DNA of 44,413 nt from Methanobrevibacter sp. GTDB lineage: Archaea > Methanobacteriota > Methanobacteria > Methanobacteriales > Methanobacteriaceae. The translations under genes and the position numbers were made by a program. The notes below the pieces were generated by a model. It was not told the DNA's origin. It searched no databases and was given only the letters and a program-made list of their open reading frames with translations. The stretch lies in assembly GCA_017652345.1 (NCBI GenBank), contig JAGCBE010000117.1, forward strand, positions 1 to 44,413, in the 5' to 3' direction. Position 1 is the stretch's first letter. The number at the start of each line of letters is the position of its first letter. Below, piece after piece: positions 6,523-16,281 of the stretch.

Positions 6523-6659
6523 TATCTACGATTTCCAAATAGAATATACAAGAAGAAACAAAGAAAGAATATACCTGGGCTAATTGTACCACAAGTACAT
6601 AGAATAAACATTACTATTAGAATTAGGCATCCACAGCCTTGAGAGTCAGGTTGATTCAA
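6519..6659 (-). CDS. Small two-helix membrane protein with TTG start (46 aa)
   Basis: 46 aa starting at a TTG that overlaps the previous stop (TTGA at 6656-6659), a coupling typical of this genome. The sequence runs MNQPDSQGCGCLILIVMF, then a second hydrophobic stretch (SPGIFFLCFFLYILFG) ending NRRY. Five cysteines lie near the membrane borders. No promoter or Shine-Dalgarno of its own. It could be a membrane peptide toxin or holin-like protein; no evidence favours one. Confidence 0.5.
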   Translation of the reverse strand: MNQPDSQGCGCLILIVMFILCTCGTISPGIFFLCFFLYILFGNRRY

Positions 6660-6979
6660 TACATAGACTCCTTATAATTTACACAAATTTTAGATATAAA
6701 CATTTTCAACTCAATAATGTCTGTGAAAGTTTTCCAATAATCACCATAATTGAAACCATCTTCCATAATATATTTTTCTTCATTGAGCATAATGTGAATG
6801 TAATTTACGGTATGAAATCTAAAAGTATAACAAACCGGATGTGTTAGATTTGGTTTTATATCTTTAGCAGAATAATCAATGTTTTCATATCCGATTTCTT
6901 TATACGGCAAATCAAACAGTTCCAAATATTCACGAACTGTTTTAATAGCTAAATGAGAATCAATTAATCTTTTATTCAT
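6656..6979 (-). CDS. Hypothetical protein with DF-family-like layout but no tail
   Basis: 107 aa. N-terminal helix (MNKRLIDSHLAIKTVREYLELF), beta-rich middle (YTFRFHTVNYIHIMLNEEKYI) and C-terminal helix (DIIELKMFISKICVNYK), the same order as in the DF-tail proteins, but it ends ESMY. It lies just downstream of the strong terminator at 6983-7021 with no clear promoter, so expression may depend on read-through. Confidence 0.65.
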   Translation of the reverse strand: MNKRLIDSHLAIKTVREYLELFDLPYKEIGYENIDYSAKDIKPNLTHPVCYTFRFHTVNYIHIMLNEEKYIMEDGFNYGDYWKTFTDIIELKMFISKICVNYKESMY

Positions 6980-6982
6980 AGT

Positions 6983-7021
6983 AAAAAGTAAAGGGTGGTG
7001 GTATCAAACCACCACCCCTTT
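6983..7021 (-). terminator. Rho-independent terminator of the gene at 7037
   Basis: GC-rich stem (GGGTGGTGGT on one arm, ACCACCACCC on the other) with a five-base loop, followed on the minus strand by a T-rich tract (TTTACTTTTTAC). It lies 16 bases after the stop at 7037. Confidence 0.85.
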
Positions 7022-7036
7022 TATCCAACCAACCAA

Positions 7037-7831
7037 TTAGACATTTTCAAGCTTTGCCACAACATCGTTGATATACTTATCATCCATAATGTTGAGGTTG
7101 TAATCAAACTTGTCCTGAATACCCTTGGCAAAGTGGGTCACGATTTCCTGCGACATATCGGCGCGGGAATATGCAGCCACTACTTCACCATTGCGAGTAA
7201 TGTAGCGGAAGGACTTCCAATCGTAGAACGGAATGGACGGGTCAAATTCTTCAAAAATCTGAGCCATCTTGCGGAATACTTCCAGATGCTTACCATCCTT
7301 GGTCTGATAGATACGATTGGTGACAAGGTTGTCAGTGTTGTTCTTCACATACACATTGAGCGGAGAGAGAACCTTCTTGTCGGTAATGACGTGGTTGAAC
7401 TTCTTGAACACCACAGTCTTGGACTTCGTCCAAATCATGTGAATCTTGTGATTCATCAAGAGGTCTTCTTCAACACGAGACATCTTTTCGGTATATTCCT
7501 TGTTCTTCACCATGCGGTGGCTATTCATCACCTTCTTACTAAGGGCGAGAATGTCCATGTGAACCTGTTCAGGATTTTCACGATAGGCATCAGCACCAAC
7601 CACATACATAAAGTCCGGCGAAGTGATAATCTTGCCATCCTTGTGACCAAGATAACGATATACACGAATGTTCTTCTTTGCATTCTTGATGCAGAAGTTA
7701 TGCTTCACCAACCAGGTCTGCAGGGTAGCAGCTTCATCAGTGGTGAGCGGTTCAACACAAGTACGAGTGCGAACCTTCTTGGCAGCGGTGGAAGTGGAAC
7801 GGGTGGTGGTGGTCTTGGTATTCTTCTTCAT
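7037..7831 (-). CDS. Hypothetical protein, probably highly expressed (264 aa)
   Basis: 264 aa with a threonine/lysine/arginine-rich N-terminal tail (MKKNTKTTTTRSTSTAAKK) of about 25 residues, which suggests nucleic-acid or polyanion binding. The body is mixed alpha/beta with no known motif. Codons are visibly richer in G and C than in the neighbours, it has its own promoter (7889-7917), a GAGG ribosome site and the strongest terminator in the window. Together this suggests an abundant, independently controlled product such as a structural or DNA-associated protein. Confidence 0.8.
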   Translation of the reverse strand: MKKNTKTTTTRSTSTAAKKVRTRTCVEPLTTDEAATLQTWLVKHNFCIKNAKKNIRVYRYLGHKDGKIITSPDFMYVVGADAYRENPEQVHMDILALSKKVMNSHRMVKNKEYTEKMSRVEEDLLMNHKIHMIWTKSKTVVFKKFNHVITDKKVLSPLNVYVKNNTDNLVTNRIYQTKDGKHLEVFRKMAQIFEEFDPSIPFYDWKSFRYITRNGEVVAAYSRADMSQEIVTHFAKGIQDKFDYNLNIMDDKYINDVVAKLENV

Positions 7832-7888
7832 AGTTACCTCGTTGTTAGTTTTTGTTTGTGAAACACAATTGTTTCGTTTGTATAAGTA

Positions 7889-7917
7889 AATATAGAACTT
7901 TTAATTAAGTTTGTCAA
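7889..7917 (-). promoter_or_regulatory. Promoter for the 264-aa protein gene
   Basis: Minus strand: TTGACA (7912-7917), 17-base spacer, TATATT (7889-7894). About 50 bases of leader precede the ATG at 7831, ending ACTAACAACGAGGTAACT, nearly identical to the leaders before 38871 and 43608. Confidence 0.85.
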
Positions 7918-7946
7918 TAGGTAATTGCATATTTTTATGTAAAACT

Positions 7947-8351
7947 TTATTTACACAACTCAATAAGTTCATCAATAGTATTTTTCACATGTTCTTCAAC
8001 TTCGGATTTAAACCAGCATTTACCACAAATGATTAAGCCGTTATTTTCCATATAGTCCATTGCGTGAGCATAATCCCATCCAATTACTCTAGTTGTAATT
8101 GGAACGAGTTCTTTTCTACCTTTACCCATAACTGTTAAATATAATCCTTTAGTATCATAAGTAATACCACCGTGTGGTGACATTAATTGTTCAACTTTAA
8201 CATCACAATTTAAAGGTTCATCAATAACAACATATGCACAAGGTGTTAGATTGTTTTTGTTTATAAACCAATTAACACCCCGATAACAACCTTGGTCTAC
8301 AATATAAGAACCAGGTCCGTACATTAATCTAGTTGGTTCATTACTAATCAT
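7947..8351 (-). CDS. Hypothetical protein (134 aa)
   Basis: 134 aa, last gene of the operon from 9786. It contains MYGPGSYIVDQGCYRGVNWF and VIGWDYAHAMDYMENNG; the WDYAHAMD motif recurs as LDYAHAKDLN in the protein at 15073, so the two share a domain. A C-terminal pair GKCWF and helix (EEHVKNTIDELIELCK) follow. Its start overlaps the stop of the 53-aa gene by eight bases. Function unknown. Confidence 0.7.
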   Translation of the reverse strand: MISNEPTRLMYGPGSYIVDQGCYRGVNWFINKNNLTPCAYVVIDEPLNCDVKVEQLMSPHGGITYDTKGLYLTVMGKGRKELVPITTRVIGWDYAHAMDYMENNGLIICGKCWFKSEVEEHVKNTIDELIELCK

Positions 8352-8505
8352 TTAAAGTATTTGACTCCCAGTAATACATTACAAAGTGTTTTTCTTCAAC
8401 TACCAAAATATTTTGAATATCGTTTTGTTTTATCTTTTCATCATTGACGAATTTTGTTAATTCTTCTCTATTGAAAAAATATTTACTCTTTAATATCTTG
8501 TTCAT
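8344..8505 (-). CDS. Small hypothetical protein (53 aa)
   Basis: 53 aa, MNKILKSKYFFNREELTKFV..., helix then beta strand (ILVVEEKHFVMYYW), ending SNTLND. The ATG at 8505 lies inside the end of the preceding gene with GAGGTG upstream (about 8515), and the stop (TAG) overlaps the next start. This overlap on both sides supports it. No family recognised. Confidence 0.6.
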   Translation of the reverse strand: MNKILKSKYFFNREELTKFVNDEKIKQNDIQNILVVEEKHFVMYYWESNTLND

Positions 8506-8695
8506 TGTTCTTCACCTCACTTTCAACTTCTTTTTTGAATTCTGGAGAAGATTCCAATTGTTTTGCTTGCATTAGAATAGTATATAAATTGTTCTTCAAA
8601 ATGTCAAACATCACCTTTTCAGCAGGGTTGTCTGAATTGTTTGCTGCAAGTTCCATTCTTTTAAGTGTAGATTGCAATTCGTCTAAGATAATCAT
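8483..8695 (-). CDS. Small coiled-coil protein (70 aa)
   Basis: 70 aa, entirely helical by pattern: heptad-like leucine and isoleucine spacing (MIILDELQSTLKRMELAANN..., KVMFDILKNNLYTILMQAKQ) and a charged acidic end (EVESEVKNNEQDIKE). The start overlaps the stop of the DF-tail gene at 8692 as ATGA. Probably a dimeric coiled coil; partner unknown. Confidence 0.65.
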   Translation of the reverse strand: MIILDELQSTLKRMELAANNSDNPAEKVMFDILKNNLYTILMQAKQLESSPEFKKEVESEVKNNEQDIKE

Positions 8696-9123
8696 TTGAA
8701 ATCATTCTCCATATTTTTAAGTTTATAATCAATTTCAGCTTGTTTAATTTTTTCTACCATATCAAATAGAATAGATTTAACCATACCAACAGTCATGAAT
8801 TTACTCATTTCTGGTGTTGGTTGTAAACTATATTTTTTGTTTATTTCATTAAATTCAAGTTTCAAAAACCAATCAATAGAATCTGGTTGAAATTTAACAT
8901 TTGAAAAATAAGCATACAATAATGTACTTGGGTCTATTACATCTGTATCCCAAATTTCAGAATTACTTCTATATGAAATTTTTATAATTTTATAAGTTGA
9001 TTCATGACTATTTGCACCACTACATACAGTTAAACCTAGTTCATTACAGATTCTAACAAGTTCATCTGCATCAATTTTTTTCATTTCTAATAATGCATCT
9101 TCATTTACACCAAAATTATTCAT
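8692..9123 (-). CDS. DF-tail family protein (143 aa)
   Basis: 143 aa. N-terminal helix (ALLEMKKIDADELVRICNEL), then beta-rich segment (VCSGANSHESTYKIIKISY) and a long C-terminal helix ending LKNMENDFK. The final AAA-TGA overlaps the next ATG. The DNA at this junction (GAGAATGATTTC) gives only a poor Shine-Dalgarno match, yet the DF residues are kept. Function unknown. Confidence 0.7.
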   Translation of the reverse strand: MNNFGVNEDALLEMKKIDADELVRICNELGLTVCSGANSHESTYKIIKISYRSNSEIWDTDVIDPSTLLYAYFSNVKFQPDSIDWFLKLEFNEINKKYSLQPTPEMSKFMTVGMVKSILFDMVEKIKQAEIDYKLKNMENDFK

Positions 9124-9488
9124 TCAAAATCACTCGCAAATTTAACTTTTTTAATTTCTGATAGCAATGTAAGATATTTCTTATGAATACGAATGAATTG
9201 TTGTTTAAGTTCATCAACAGTCACATTGTCTAACCAAACATCTTCATTCCATCCATCAGTAATTACACCATTTTTATTTATAGACCTAATACAATAATCT
9301 TCCGACAGATTGCTATATTCATAAGTTAAATCGTATGGAACAACTACACTGCCATTTTCTGACAACTTAATTGTAAATTCATCTGAATGTTTGAATTTTG
9401 CAACAACACTATTACCATCATTAGCAACAGCCATGTCCATTTCCGGTAGAAAGGTTTTTAACAATTCAATAAAAACATCATTTTGCAT
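9120..9488 (-). CDS. DF-tail family protein (122 aa)
   Basis: 122 aa from the ATG at 9488 (MQNDVFIELLKTFL), placed eight bases after an AAGGA site formed by the preceding gene's tail codons. It contains the family's N-terminal helix, an AVANDGNSVVAKFKH beta hairpin, and a C-terminal helix ending KKVKFASDFE. Its own end (GAGTGATTTTGAATGA) overlaps the next start. Confidence 0.7.
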   Translation of the reverse strand: MQNDVFIELLKTFLPEMDMAVANDGNSVVAKFKHSDEFTIKLSENGSVVVPYDLTYEYSNLSEDYCIRSINKNGVITDGWNEDVWLDNVTVDELKQQFIRIHKKYLTLLSEIKKVKFASDFE

Positions 9489-9786
9489 TTTCAAAGTCCT
9501 TATTAATGTCCGCAGTTTTCTTTCGTAAATCCAAAATTTTAAAAATGTTTGGAGTCAATTTATCCATTAACAGTTCTAATTCAATGACATCATCATATTC
9601 ATCTTTCTTGATATATGGTTTTACCATAGTCTTATAAAGGTCATCATTAACCACAAATTCATACAATTCTTTAACCAAATTTCTATATGCCAATAAGTCT
9701 AACTTCTTCATGACTTCTTCACCATAAGCAACATAGTACCAGTTGGCACAAATCTGATTAATCAAATGTTTTGATGTATATGTCAT
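9478..9786 (-). CDS. DF-tail family protein (102 aa), mostly helical
   Basis: 102 aa from the ATG at 9786 (MTYTSKHLINQ), preceded by AAAGGG; an upstream in-frame start at 9804 lacks a site. Largely alpha-helical (KLDLLAYRNLVKELYEFV and ELELLMDKLTPNIFKIL), ending ADINKDFENAK, with the DF four residues from the end. First gene of the operon 9786-7947. Confidence 0.7.
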   Translation of the reverse strand: MTYTSKHLINQICANWYYVAYGEEVMKKLDLLAYRNLVKELYEFVVNDDLYKTMVKPYIKKDEYDDVIELELLMDKLTPNIFKILDLRKKTADINKDFENAK

Positions 9787-9823
9787 AATAACCCTTTTAC
9801 ACAAATTCGTTAAACTTTAATTA

Positions 9824-9851
9824 AATATAGAAAAAGTGGTAGTTCTGGCAA
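9824..9851 (-). promoter_or_regulatory. Promoter overlapping the groEL terminator
   Basis: Minus strand: TTGCCA (9846-9851), 16-base spacer, TATATT (9824-9829), a weaker match than the others. The -35 lies in the hairpin that follows groEL. Leader to the ATG at 9786 is about 30 bases. Confidence 0.55.
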
Positions 9852-9861
9852 CCACCACTTT
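9829..9861 (-). terminator. Rho-independent terminator after groEL
   Basis: A 12-bp stem (9833-9844 with 9850-9861, one G-U pair) with a five-base loop, followed by TTTTT on the minus strand. It lies 24 bases after the groEL stop. Confidence 0.8.
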
Positions 9862-9884
9862 GTAAATATAAGTTTACACTAAAA

Positions 9885-12387
<2,503 letters not shown>

Positions 12388-12404
12388 TATATTTACCTTT
12401 AAAT

Positions 12405-12436
12405 GAATAAAAGGGTAACTGGTTAGAGTTACCCTC
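12405..12436 (-). terminator. Rho-independent terminator after hsp20
   Basis: Eight-bp perfect stem (GGGTAACT / AGTTACCC) with a six-base loop followed by TTTTATT on the minus strand, about 20 bases after the hsp20 stop. Confidence 0.8.
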
Positions 12437-12455
12437 TATAATATTTTATTTTAAA

Positions 12456-12914
12456 TTATTCAATCGTTAGTTCACGAGGTTTGGATTCTTCCTTCATAGG
12501 AATCTTGATTGTTAGCAAACCATTTTCAAGAGTTCTAGATGCCTTATCTATATCCAAGGTATTAGGCAACCAAATACGAGCATCCAAGTCGGCGAGATTC
12601 TTTATCTTACGAATAGAATAAACTCTCTTTTCTTCAGCTTGTTTTTGTTCTTCACTCTTTTCTGGAACATTGGATTTAATGTAGAGATATGTGTTACCAT
12701 TTTCAACTTTAATGGTAAGTTTGATATCTTCCTTCTTCAAACCAACAGCTGCGATTTCAATAACCTGTGTACCAGTTTCTTCTTTGTAAATATTCATTGG
12801 AATTGTTACCTTTTCCAATGCTTTATCAACAATGCGACCAGTTTCACTGAATGCAGTTTCCATAGCTTTTGTTACAGAATCAAAATCATTAAATAATTGA
12901 CTATAATTAACCAT
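12456..12914 (-). CDS. Small heat shock protein, Hsp20 / alpha-crystallin family
   Basis: 152 aa. A short N-terminal region is followed by an alpha-crystallin domain from about residue 55 (VTIPMNIYKEETGTQVIEIA, AVGLKKEDIKLTI) to LENGLLTIKIPM, the family's A-x-x-x-n-G-x-L motif, and a short tail KPRELTIE. It would hold unfolding proteins in oligomers and hand them to chaperones. With groEL close by it forms a phage chaperone block. Start: ATG 12914, with AGGA nine bases upstream. A structured 120-base leader lies before it. Small Hsps in phages are known from cyanophages. Confidence 0.93.
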   Translation of the reverse strand: MVNYSQLFNDFDSVTKAMETAFSETGRIVDKALEKVTIPMNIYKEETGTQVIEIAAVGLKKEDIKLTIKVENGNTYLYIKSNVPEKSEEQKQAEEKRVYSIRKIKNLADLDARIWLPNTLDIDKASRTLENGLLTIKIPMKEESKPRELTIE

Positions 12915-12915
12915 A

Positions 12916-13032
12916 TTATTTTGTCCTGTGGCCTTTATTAAGTACCACGAAATCTACGAAATTTGAAACTATCCTGCGTTCGCTAGAATAGAAGACCAAT
13001 ATCGTAGCAATATCAGTCTTTTTATTTGTCAT
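12916..13032 (-). CDS. Possible 38-aa leader peptide before hsp20
   Basis: An ATG at 13032 opens a 38-codon frame (MTNKKTDIATILVFYSSERR...) ending one base before the hsp20 ATG. Its ribosome site is weak (AAAGAA). The same DNA folds into a strong nested hairpin (see 12935-13011), so the frame may be incidental to an RNA element. Coding is uncertain. Confidence 0.3.
   Translation of the reverse strand: MTNKKTDIATILVFYSSERRIVSNFVDFVVLNKGHRTK
12935..13011 (-). promoter_or_regulatory. Structured RNA leader of hsp20
   Basis: On the minus strand CTACGA pairs with TCGTAG, enclosing an inner hairpin CTATTCTAGC-GAAC-GCAGGATAG. A further GTGG/CCAC pair sits directly before the hsp20 AGGA site. The element lies in the gap between genes and precedes a heat-shock gene, which suggests a thermosensor or other translational control. 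This resembles ROSE-type elements in position only; the sequence is not a recognised family. Confidence 0.4.
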
Positions 13033-13035
13033 CCA

Positions 13036-13077
13036 ATTCTTTAATAATAATGATAAACTAAAATTATTAAAGAATCT
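13036..13077 (-). repeat. Long AT-rich inverted repeat
   Basis: GATTCTTTAATAAT and ATTATTAAAGAATT form a 13-14 bp stem around a 14-base loop, about 14 bases after the stop at 13091. There is no T tract after it, so it is not a typical terminator; it may be a processing or stability element. Confidence 0.5.
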
Positions 13078-13090
13078 TCAAACAAAACTC

Positions 13091-13306
13091 TTAAACACCC
13101 ATAGCCTTAATGAATGTGGCTAGGTCACTAAGAGCTCTAAGATAACCTTCATTGTATGCAGCATTCAACTGATACTGTGGAGATGCTTTGTCACCGGTTG
13201 GTGCATGCTTTTGTACTTCAGCAGTCTTCTGTGGAATGTATTGCTTGATTGCTCTTAGAGCATTGGAAAGGATATCTTCGCCATTTATGGTATCGTATTC
13301 TTGCAT
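13091..13306 (-). CDS. Small hypothetical protein (71 aa), co-transcribed with hsp20
   Basis: 71 aa, helical (EDILSNALRAIKQYIPQKTAEV, then LNAAYNEGYLRALSDLATFI), starting at an ATG with GAGGTG nine bases upstream. The AAYNEGYLRALSDL pattern is like small phage proteins with a helix-turn-helix hairpin, but no name applies. It heads the hsp20 transcript. A TATAAATA box, like a T4 late promoter, lies at 13371-13378. Confidence 0.65.
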   Translation of the reverse strand: MQEYDTINGEDILSNALRAIKQYIPQKTAEVQKHAPTGDKASPQYQLNAAYNEGYLRALSDLATFIKAMGV

Positions 13307-13370
13307 AGATTTTCACCTCACATTTAATGTTTTAAACAATTGCAAATGTAACAATTTATTTTATTTTATT

Positions 13371-13378
13371 TATTTATA
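13371..13378 (-). promoter_or_regulatory. Candidate T4-like late promoter box (TATAAATA)
   Basis: TATAAATA on the minus strand, 65 bases before the ATG at 13306, in a gap that has no TTGACA promoter although a terminator closes the operon above. In T4 this octamer alone defines late promoters read by the gp55 sigma. The surrounding sequence is very AT rich, so chance occurrence is possible. Confidence 0.3.
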
Positions 13379-13405
13379 ACTTTTTTTAGTTTAAGTCTAA
13401 ACTTT

Positions 13406-13436
13406 AAAAAGGTGAATGGCATTTCTACCATTCACC
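13406..13436 (-). terminator. Rho-independent terminator of the aminopeptidase operon
   Basis: Nine-bp perfect stem GGTGAATGG / CCATTCACC with an eight-base loop, followed by TTTTT on the minus strand. It lies 27 bases after the stop at 13463. Confidence 0.9.
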
Positions 13437-13462
13437 ATTATATATAACAATTTATTTCAGAC

Positions 13463-13678
13463 TTACTTTATATTTAGAAAAACTTTCATTATTTGAGCTG
13501 CAAGTTTTTCCTTTTCTCTTTTCAATATGGATTTCTCGCCTTTCAATATATTAATGTAGGCTATCAAATCCTGTTTGGATAAGAGTTCAAGTTCTTCATC
13601 AGACATTTCCTGTGGGTCAGATTTTGTCAATCTTTCATTTAGGAACTGTCCAATCTTATTAAAGCCTTCAATAATCAT
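13463..13678 (-). CDS. Small coiled-coil protein (71 aa)
   Basis: 71 aa, MIIEGFNKIGQFLNERL then SDEELELLSKQDLIAYINIL and a lysine/glutamate-rich heptad region (KREKEKLAAQIMKVFLNIK). The EELELLSKQDLIAYI part resembles a short helical segment used by phage regulators to bind partners. Its start overlaps the aminopeptidase stop by one base (TAATG). Probably translated with that gene. Confidence 0.65.
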   Translation of the reverse strand: MIIEGFNKIGQFLNERLTKSDPQEMSDEELELLSKQDLIAYINILKGEKSILKREKEKLAAQIMKVFLNIK

Positions 13679-15018
13679 TAGTATTCAACCTTAAAAACAT
13701 TAATATCAGACATTAAAAATGCCTTATAGCCTTCATAAGTACTCTTAATATCTTCTACATGGGTGATTTCCATTGGAGAATGCATATTCAATACAGGTAC
13801 ACCTGCATCCAATACATTCAAATTCAATCTACAAACAATGGAAGCAATTGTACCACCACCACCGACATCAACCTTCCCCATAGTGTCAAACTGATACTTG
13901 ACATTGGAATCGTTCATTGTCTTTCGGACAGCAGCAATAAATTCAGGATTTGCATCTGCACCTCCAGATTTACCTCTACCACCATTGTACTTGGATAGCA
14001 TGAATCCACCACCAAGCTTGCTAGACTGTTCCTTATTTGCTACATCTGGATAAAGTGGGTCATAAGCAGCAGAAACATCGGAACTCAACATATTGGTATT
14101 TGACAAAATAGTAGCTAGGTCATTGTGGTCTACGCTTTGAGAAACATTGTAAATTACATCTTCCAACCAGCGAGATTCACTACCAGTTGCACAAATTGAA
14201 CCAACCTCTTCTTTATCCACCAGTACACAACCACAGGTGCGTTCTGGAGTGATTCCTGAATCAGCCACATCAATCAATGCCATTAATGAAGTCCACGCAC
14301 AGACACGGTCATCCTGTCCATATCCACCAACCATAGATTTATCCAATCCAACAAATGAAGCTTCACCGGCAGGAACTACTTCCAATTCTGCAGAAATAAA
14401 ATCGTCTTCTTCAATTAGATATTCGTCTTTAAGAAGTTTTAGAATGTTTTTCTTTACAGGGTCCTTTTCTTCTTTATCATCAATCTTGATAGTACCCAAT
14501 AGAAGGTCCAATTTTTCACCTTCAATTGTTTCAGATGCCTTTCGTTCACCCATCTGTCTATCCAAATGTGGAAGCAAGTCAGTAATACAGAATGTATATC
14601 CACTACCAGTATCACCGAGTTTCACAGGAATCTTTGTACCATCAGTCTTACAAACTACACCATGTATTGCCAATGGTCTAGCAGTCCACTGATATTTCTT
14701 AATTCCACCATAATACTGCAAATCAAAGAATCCAATTCCACTATCTTCATACAATGGTTGAGTCTTTACATCCAAACGAGGTGAATCAATATGAGCTCCA
14801 AGTAAATTCAAACCATATTCGTCATAATGCTTACCAACAATGAATGCGGCAATATTCTTTTCTTTATTCTTGTAATAAACTTTAGTGCCGTATTCCCAGT
14901 TTACAATTTCACTTCTCAGTTTGAATCCGTGATTTCGTAATTCTCTTTCAGCATATTCTACACACTCTCTTTCAGTCTTATTGTGTGATAGAAATTCAAT
15001 GTAATTTTTTATATCCAT
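13678..15018 (-). CDS. M18 family aspartyl aminopeptidase
   Basis: 446 aa, full length for M18 (ApeA/DNPEP). Visible metal and catalytic motifs: GAHIDSPRLDVK, GGYGQDDRVCAWTSL, VDKEEVGS and, near the C-terminus, HSPMEITHVEDI. GGADANPEFIAAV and VGGGGTIA also fit. The family forms large tetrahedral dodecamers that remove N-terminal acidic residues from peptides, using two metal ions. It is unusual in a phage genome; recycling peptides into amino acids or trimming signalling peptides are possibilities. Own promoter at 15049-15076 and a clean terminator at 13406-13436. Start ATG 15018 with GGAG upstream. Confidence 0.93.
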   Translation of the reverse strand: MDIKNYIEFLSHNKTERECVEYAERELRNHGFKLRSEIVNWEYGTKVYYKNKEKNIAAFIVGKHYDEYGLNLLGAHIDSPRLDVKTQPLYEDSGIGFFDLQYYGGIKKYQWTARPLAIHGVVCKTDGTKIPVKLGDTGSGYTFCITDLLPHLDRQMGERKASETIEGEKLDLLLGTIKIDDKEEKDPVKKNILKLLKDEYLIEEDDFISAELEVVPAGEASFVGLDKSMVGGYGQDDRVCAWTSLMALIDVADSGITPERTCGCVLVDKEEVGSICATGSESRWLEDVIYNVSQSVDHNDLATILSNTNMLSSDVSAAYDPLYPDVANKEQSSKLGGGFMLSKYNGGRGKSGGADANPEFIAAVRKTMNDSNVKYQFDTMGKVDVGGGGTIASIVCRLNLNVLDAGVPVLNMHSPMEITHVEDIKSTYEGYKAFLMSDINVFKVEY

Positions 15019-15048
15019 TTTCTTTTAACTCCATTTTGAATGGAATCA

Positions 15049-15076
15049 AATATAGAAATATTATTTTAGTTGTCAA
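15049..15076 (-). promoter_or_regulatory. Promoter for the M18 aminopeptidase operon
   Basis: Minus strand: TTGACA (15071-15076), 16-base spacer, TATATT (15049-15054). The leader contains CCATTCAAAATGG, a short inverted repeat, before the GGAG site. Confidence 0.75.
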
Positions 15077-15789
15077 TTATATTTGCTTAACATTTGTATA
15101 GTTGAAACTTTATATTCGTGAATAAGTTTATCCAAATGCTTCTTATAGTCATCAAATGTTTTTAGTTCTTCTATATAAGTTAAAGGTCCAAACTTTAAAA
15201 CATTTTGAAATGCATGTGAATATAAGTCTCCATAGCCATAGCAAGTTACTTCTAATTTATCAGGTACTAAAAGTGCCTTACCATTAAAATGAATCATAAA
15301 CATATTTAAATCTTTTGCATGAGCATAATCAAGTCCATTTTCATACAATCCATATTCTTCTTTCAACTGTTCATATATCAGCTTGTAAGGATTGAATTCT
15401 TTTTCAATTTCAATTTCTTTAAGTTTACATTGACATTTTTTATAGTCTGCCAAAGTATTAGTTACCATTTTAATAAGTTCATCTGAATTTGTTTTTTTAG
15501 CATTAACACGCGTTAATGAACTTTTAACTATACCTTCTTCATAACGAACATCAGTTCTAATTAAAAACTCATTGTCATAAGTATTGTACACAATCATTGG
15601 CACACCTTGTTTATAACCACCCCAATCTCTAGGTGTATTTTCTAAACCTATTTTATCGCAAACTTCCTTAAATATGTGACCATACTTTTTGATATGTCTC
15701 CAACAGACATAGTCTTTCCAAAAATCTTCTAATGGTTGATTCAAGAAACCATACAATGAATATTCACTATAACCTATCTTAATTTTCAA
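15073..15789 (-). CDS. Two-part protein with an internal DF-type motif (238 aa)
   Basis: 238 aa from a TTG at 15789 that lies inside the end of the preceding gene. Around residues 120-137 it has KCQCKLKEIEIEKEFNPYKL, i.e. the family tail in an internal position, followed by a second domain with NGLDYAHAKDLNMFMIHF (a motif also in the protein at 7947). This looks like a fusion of a DF-tail protein with a second small protein. A shorter start (no good ATG nearby) is possible. The end overlaps the -35 region of the promoter at 15071. Confidence 0.65.
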   Translation of the reverse strand: MKIKIGYSEYSLYGFLNQPLEDFWKDYVCWRHIKKYGHIFKEVCDKIGLENTPRDWGGYKQGVPMIVYNTYDNEFLIRTDVRYEEGIVKSSLTRVNAKKTNSDELIKMVTNTLADYKKCQCKLKEIEIEKEFNPYKLIYEQLKEEYGLYENGLDYAHAKDLNMFMIHFNGKALLVPDKLEVTCYGYGDLYSHAFQNVLKFGPLTYIEELKTFDDYKKHLDKLIHEYKVSTIQMLSKYN

Positions 15790-16105
15790 AATCTTGCTCC
15801 ATTTCGTTAAGTCTATCTTTCACACAACATTCTTTAAACCTCTTTATAGATTCTATCAAACATTTTTCAATTTCATCAAAAGATTTTGTAGTAACATCAA
15901 TTGTTTTTGAGCAATCAATGAATTTATCAAATTTCCAATCAGTAATTACAAGTCTAGTTCTTACCTTTGTAGTACCATTCCTAACATCTATAATTATCCA
16001 AGAAAAATCAGCACCGTTTATAAAACCAGTACCAGAACCATATTCCAAATTGTACTTATCACATAATGTTTTACATATTTTATCCAAATCTTTATACTTA
16101 AACAT
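15779..16105 (-). CDS. DF-tail family protein (108 aa)
   Basis: 108 aa. KDLDKICKTLCDKYNLEYGSGTGFI at the start closely parallels the protein at 39360 (EYEKICKKYSEF...GDGTGYI), and both have a C-terminal helix of the form DE(I/F)EKCL...I-x-x-(F/Y)K. It ends NEMEQDFEN. These two are clear paralogues 23 kb apart. Start overlaps the preceding stop by one base. Confidence 0.72.
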   Translation of the reverse strand: MFKYKDLDKICKTLCDKYNLEYGSGTGFINGADFSWIIIDVRNGTTKVRTRLVITDWKFDKFIDCSKTIDVTTKSFDEIEKCLIESIKRFKECCVKDRLNEMEQDFEN

Positions 16106-16275
16106 TATTCACCATATATAAAGTCAATGATAATCTTATTGGCTTTACCCTTCATTTTTTCGTGTACTTTATTAATGGCTTCTTTAACTGTATTGGCTTC
16201 AATGATTTCGTTTTTAAACTGCCAATCATTATCCCACAGTTCTTTGTAAGAAATTTTCAATACATAAGTTTTCAT
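16105..16275 (-). CDS. Small protein (56 aa), possibly leaderless
   Basis: 56 aa from the ATG at 16275 (MKTYVLKISYKELWDND). An earlier in-frame ATG at 16302 would lie inside the promoter and is rejected. The predicted start of transcription falls on the ATG itself and no Shine-Dalgarno precedes it. Alternating strands and a central helix (TVKEAINKVHEKMKGKA) suggest a small beta-alpha-beta domain. Function unknown. Confidence 0.65.
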   Translation of the reverse strand: MKTYVLKISYKELWDNDWQFKNEIIEANTVKEAINKVHEKMKGKANKIIIDFIYGE

Positions 16276-16281
16276 ATTACA

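Noticed and set aside
6995..7861. 288-codon open frame on the plus strand
   Set aside because: It mirrors the minus-strand gene at 7037 and spans its promoter and terminator; it has no ribosome site and no recognisable protein features.
12915..13090. tRNA or other known RNA gene in the hsp20 leader
   Set aside because: The arms do not fit a cloverleaf and there is no acceptor stem or proper T-loop; it is left as an unnamed structured leader.
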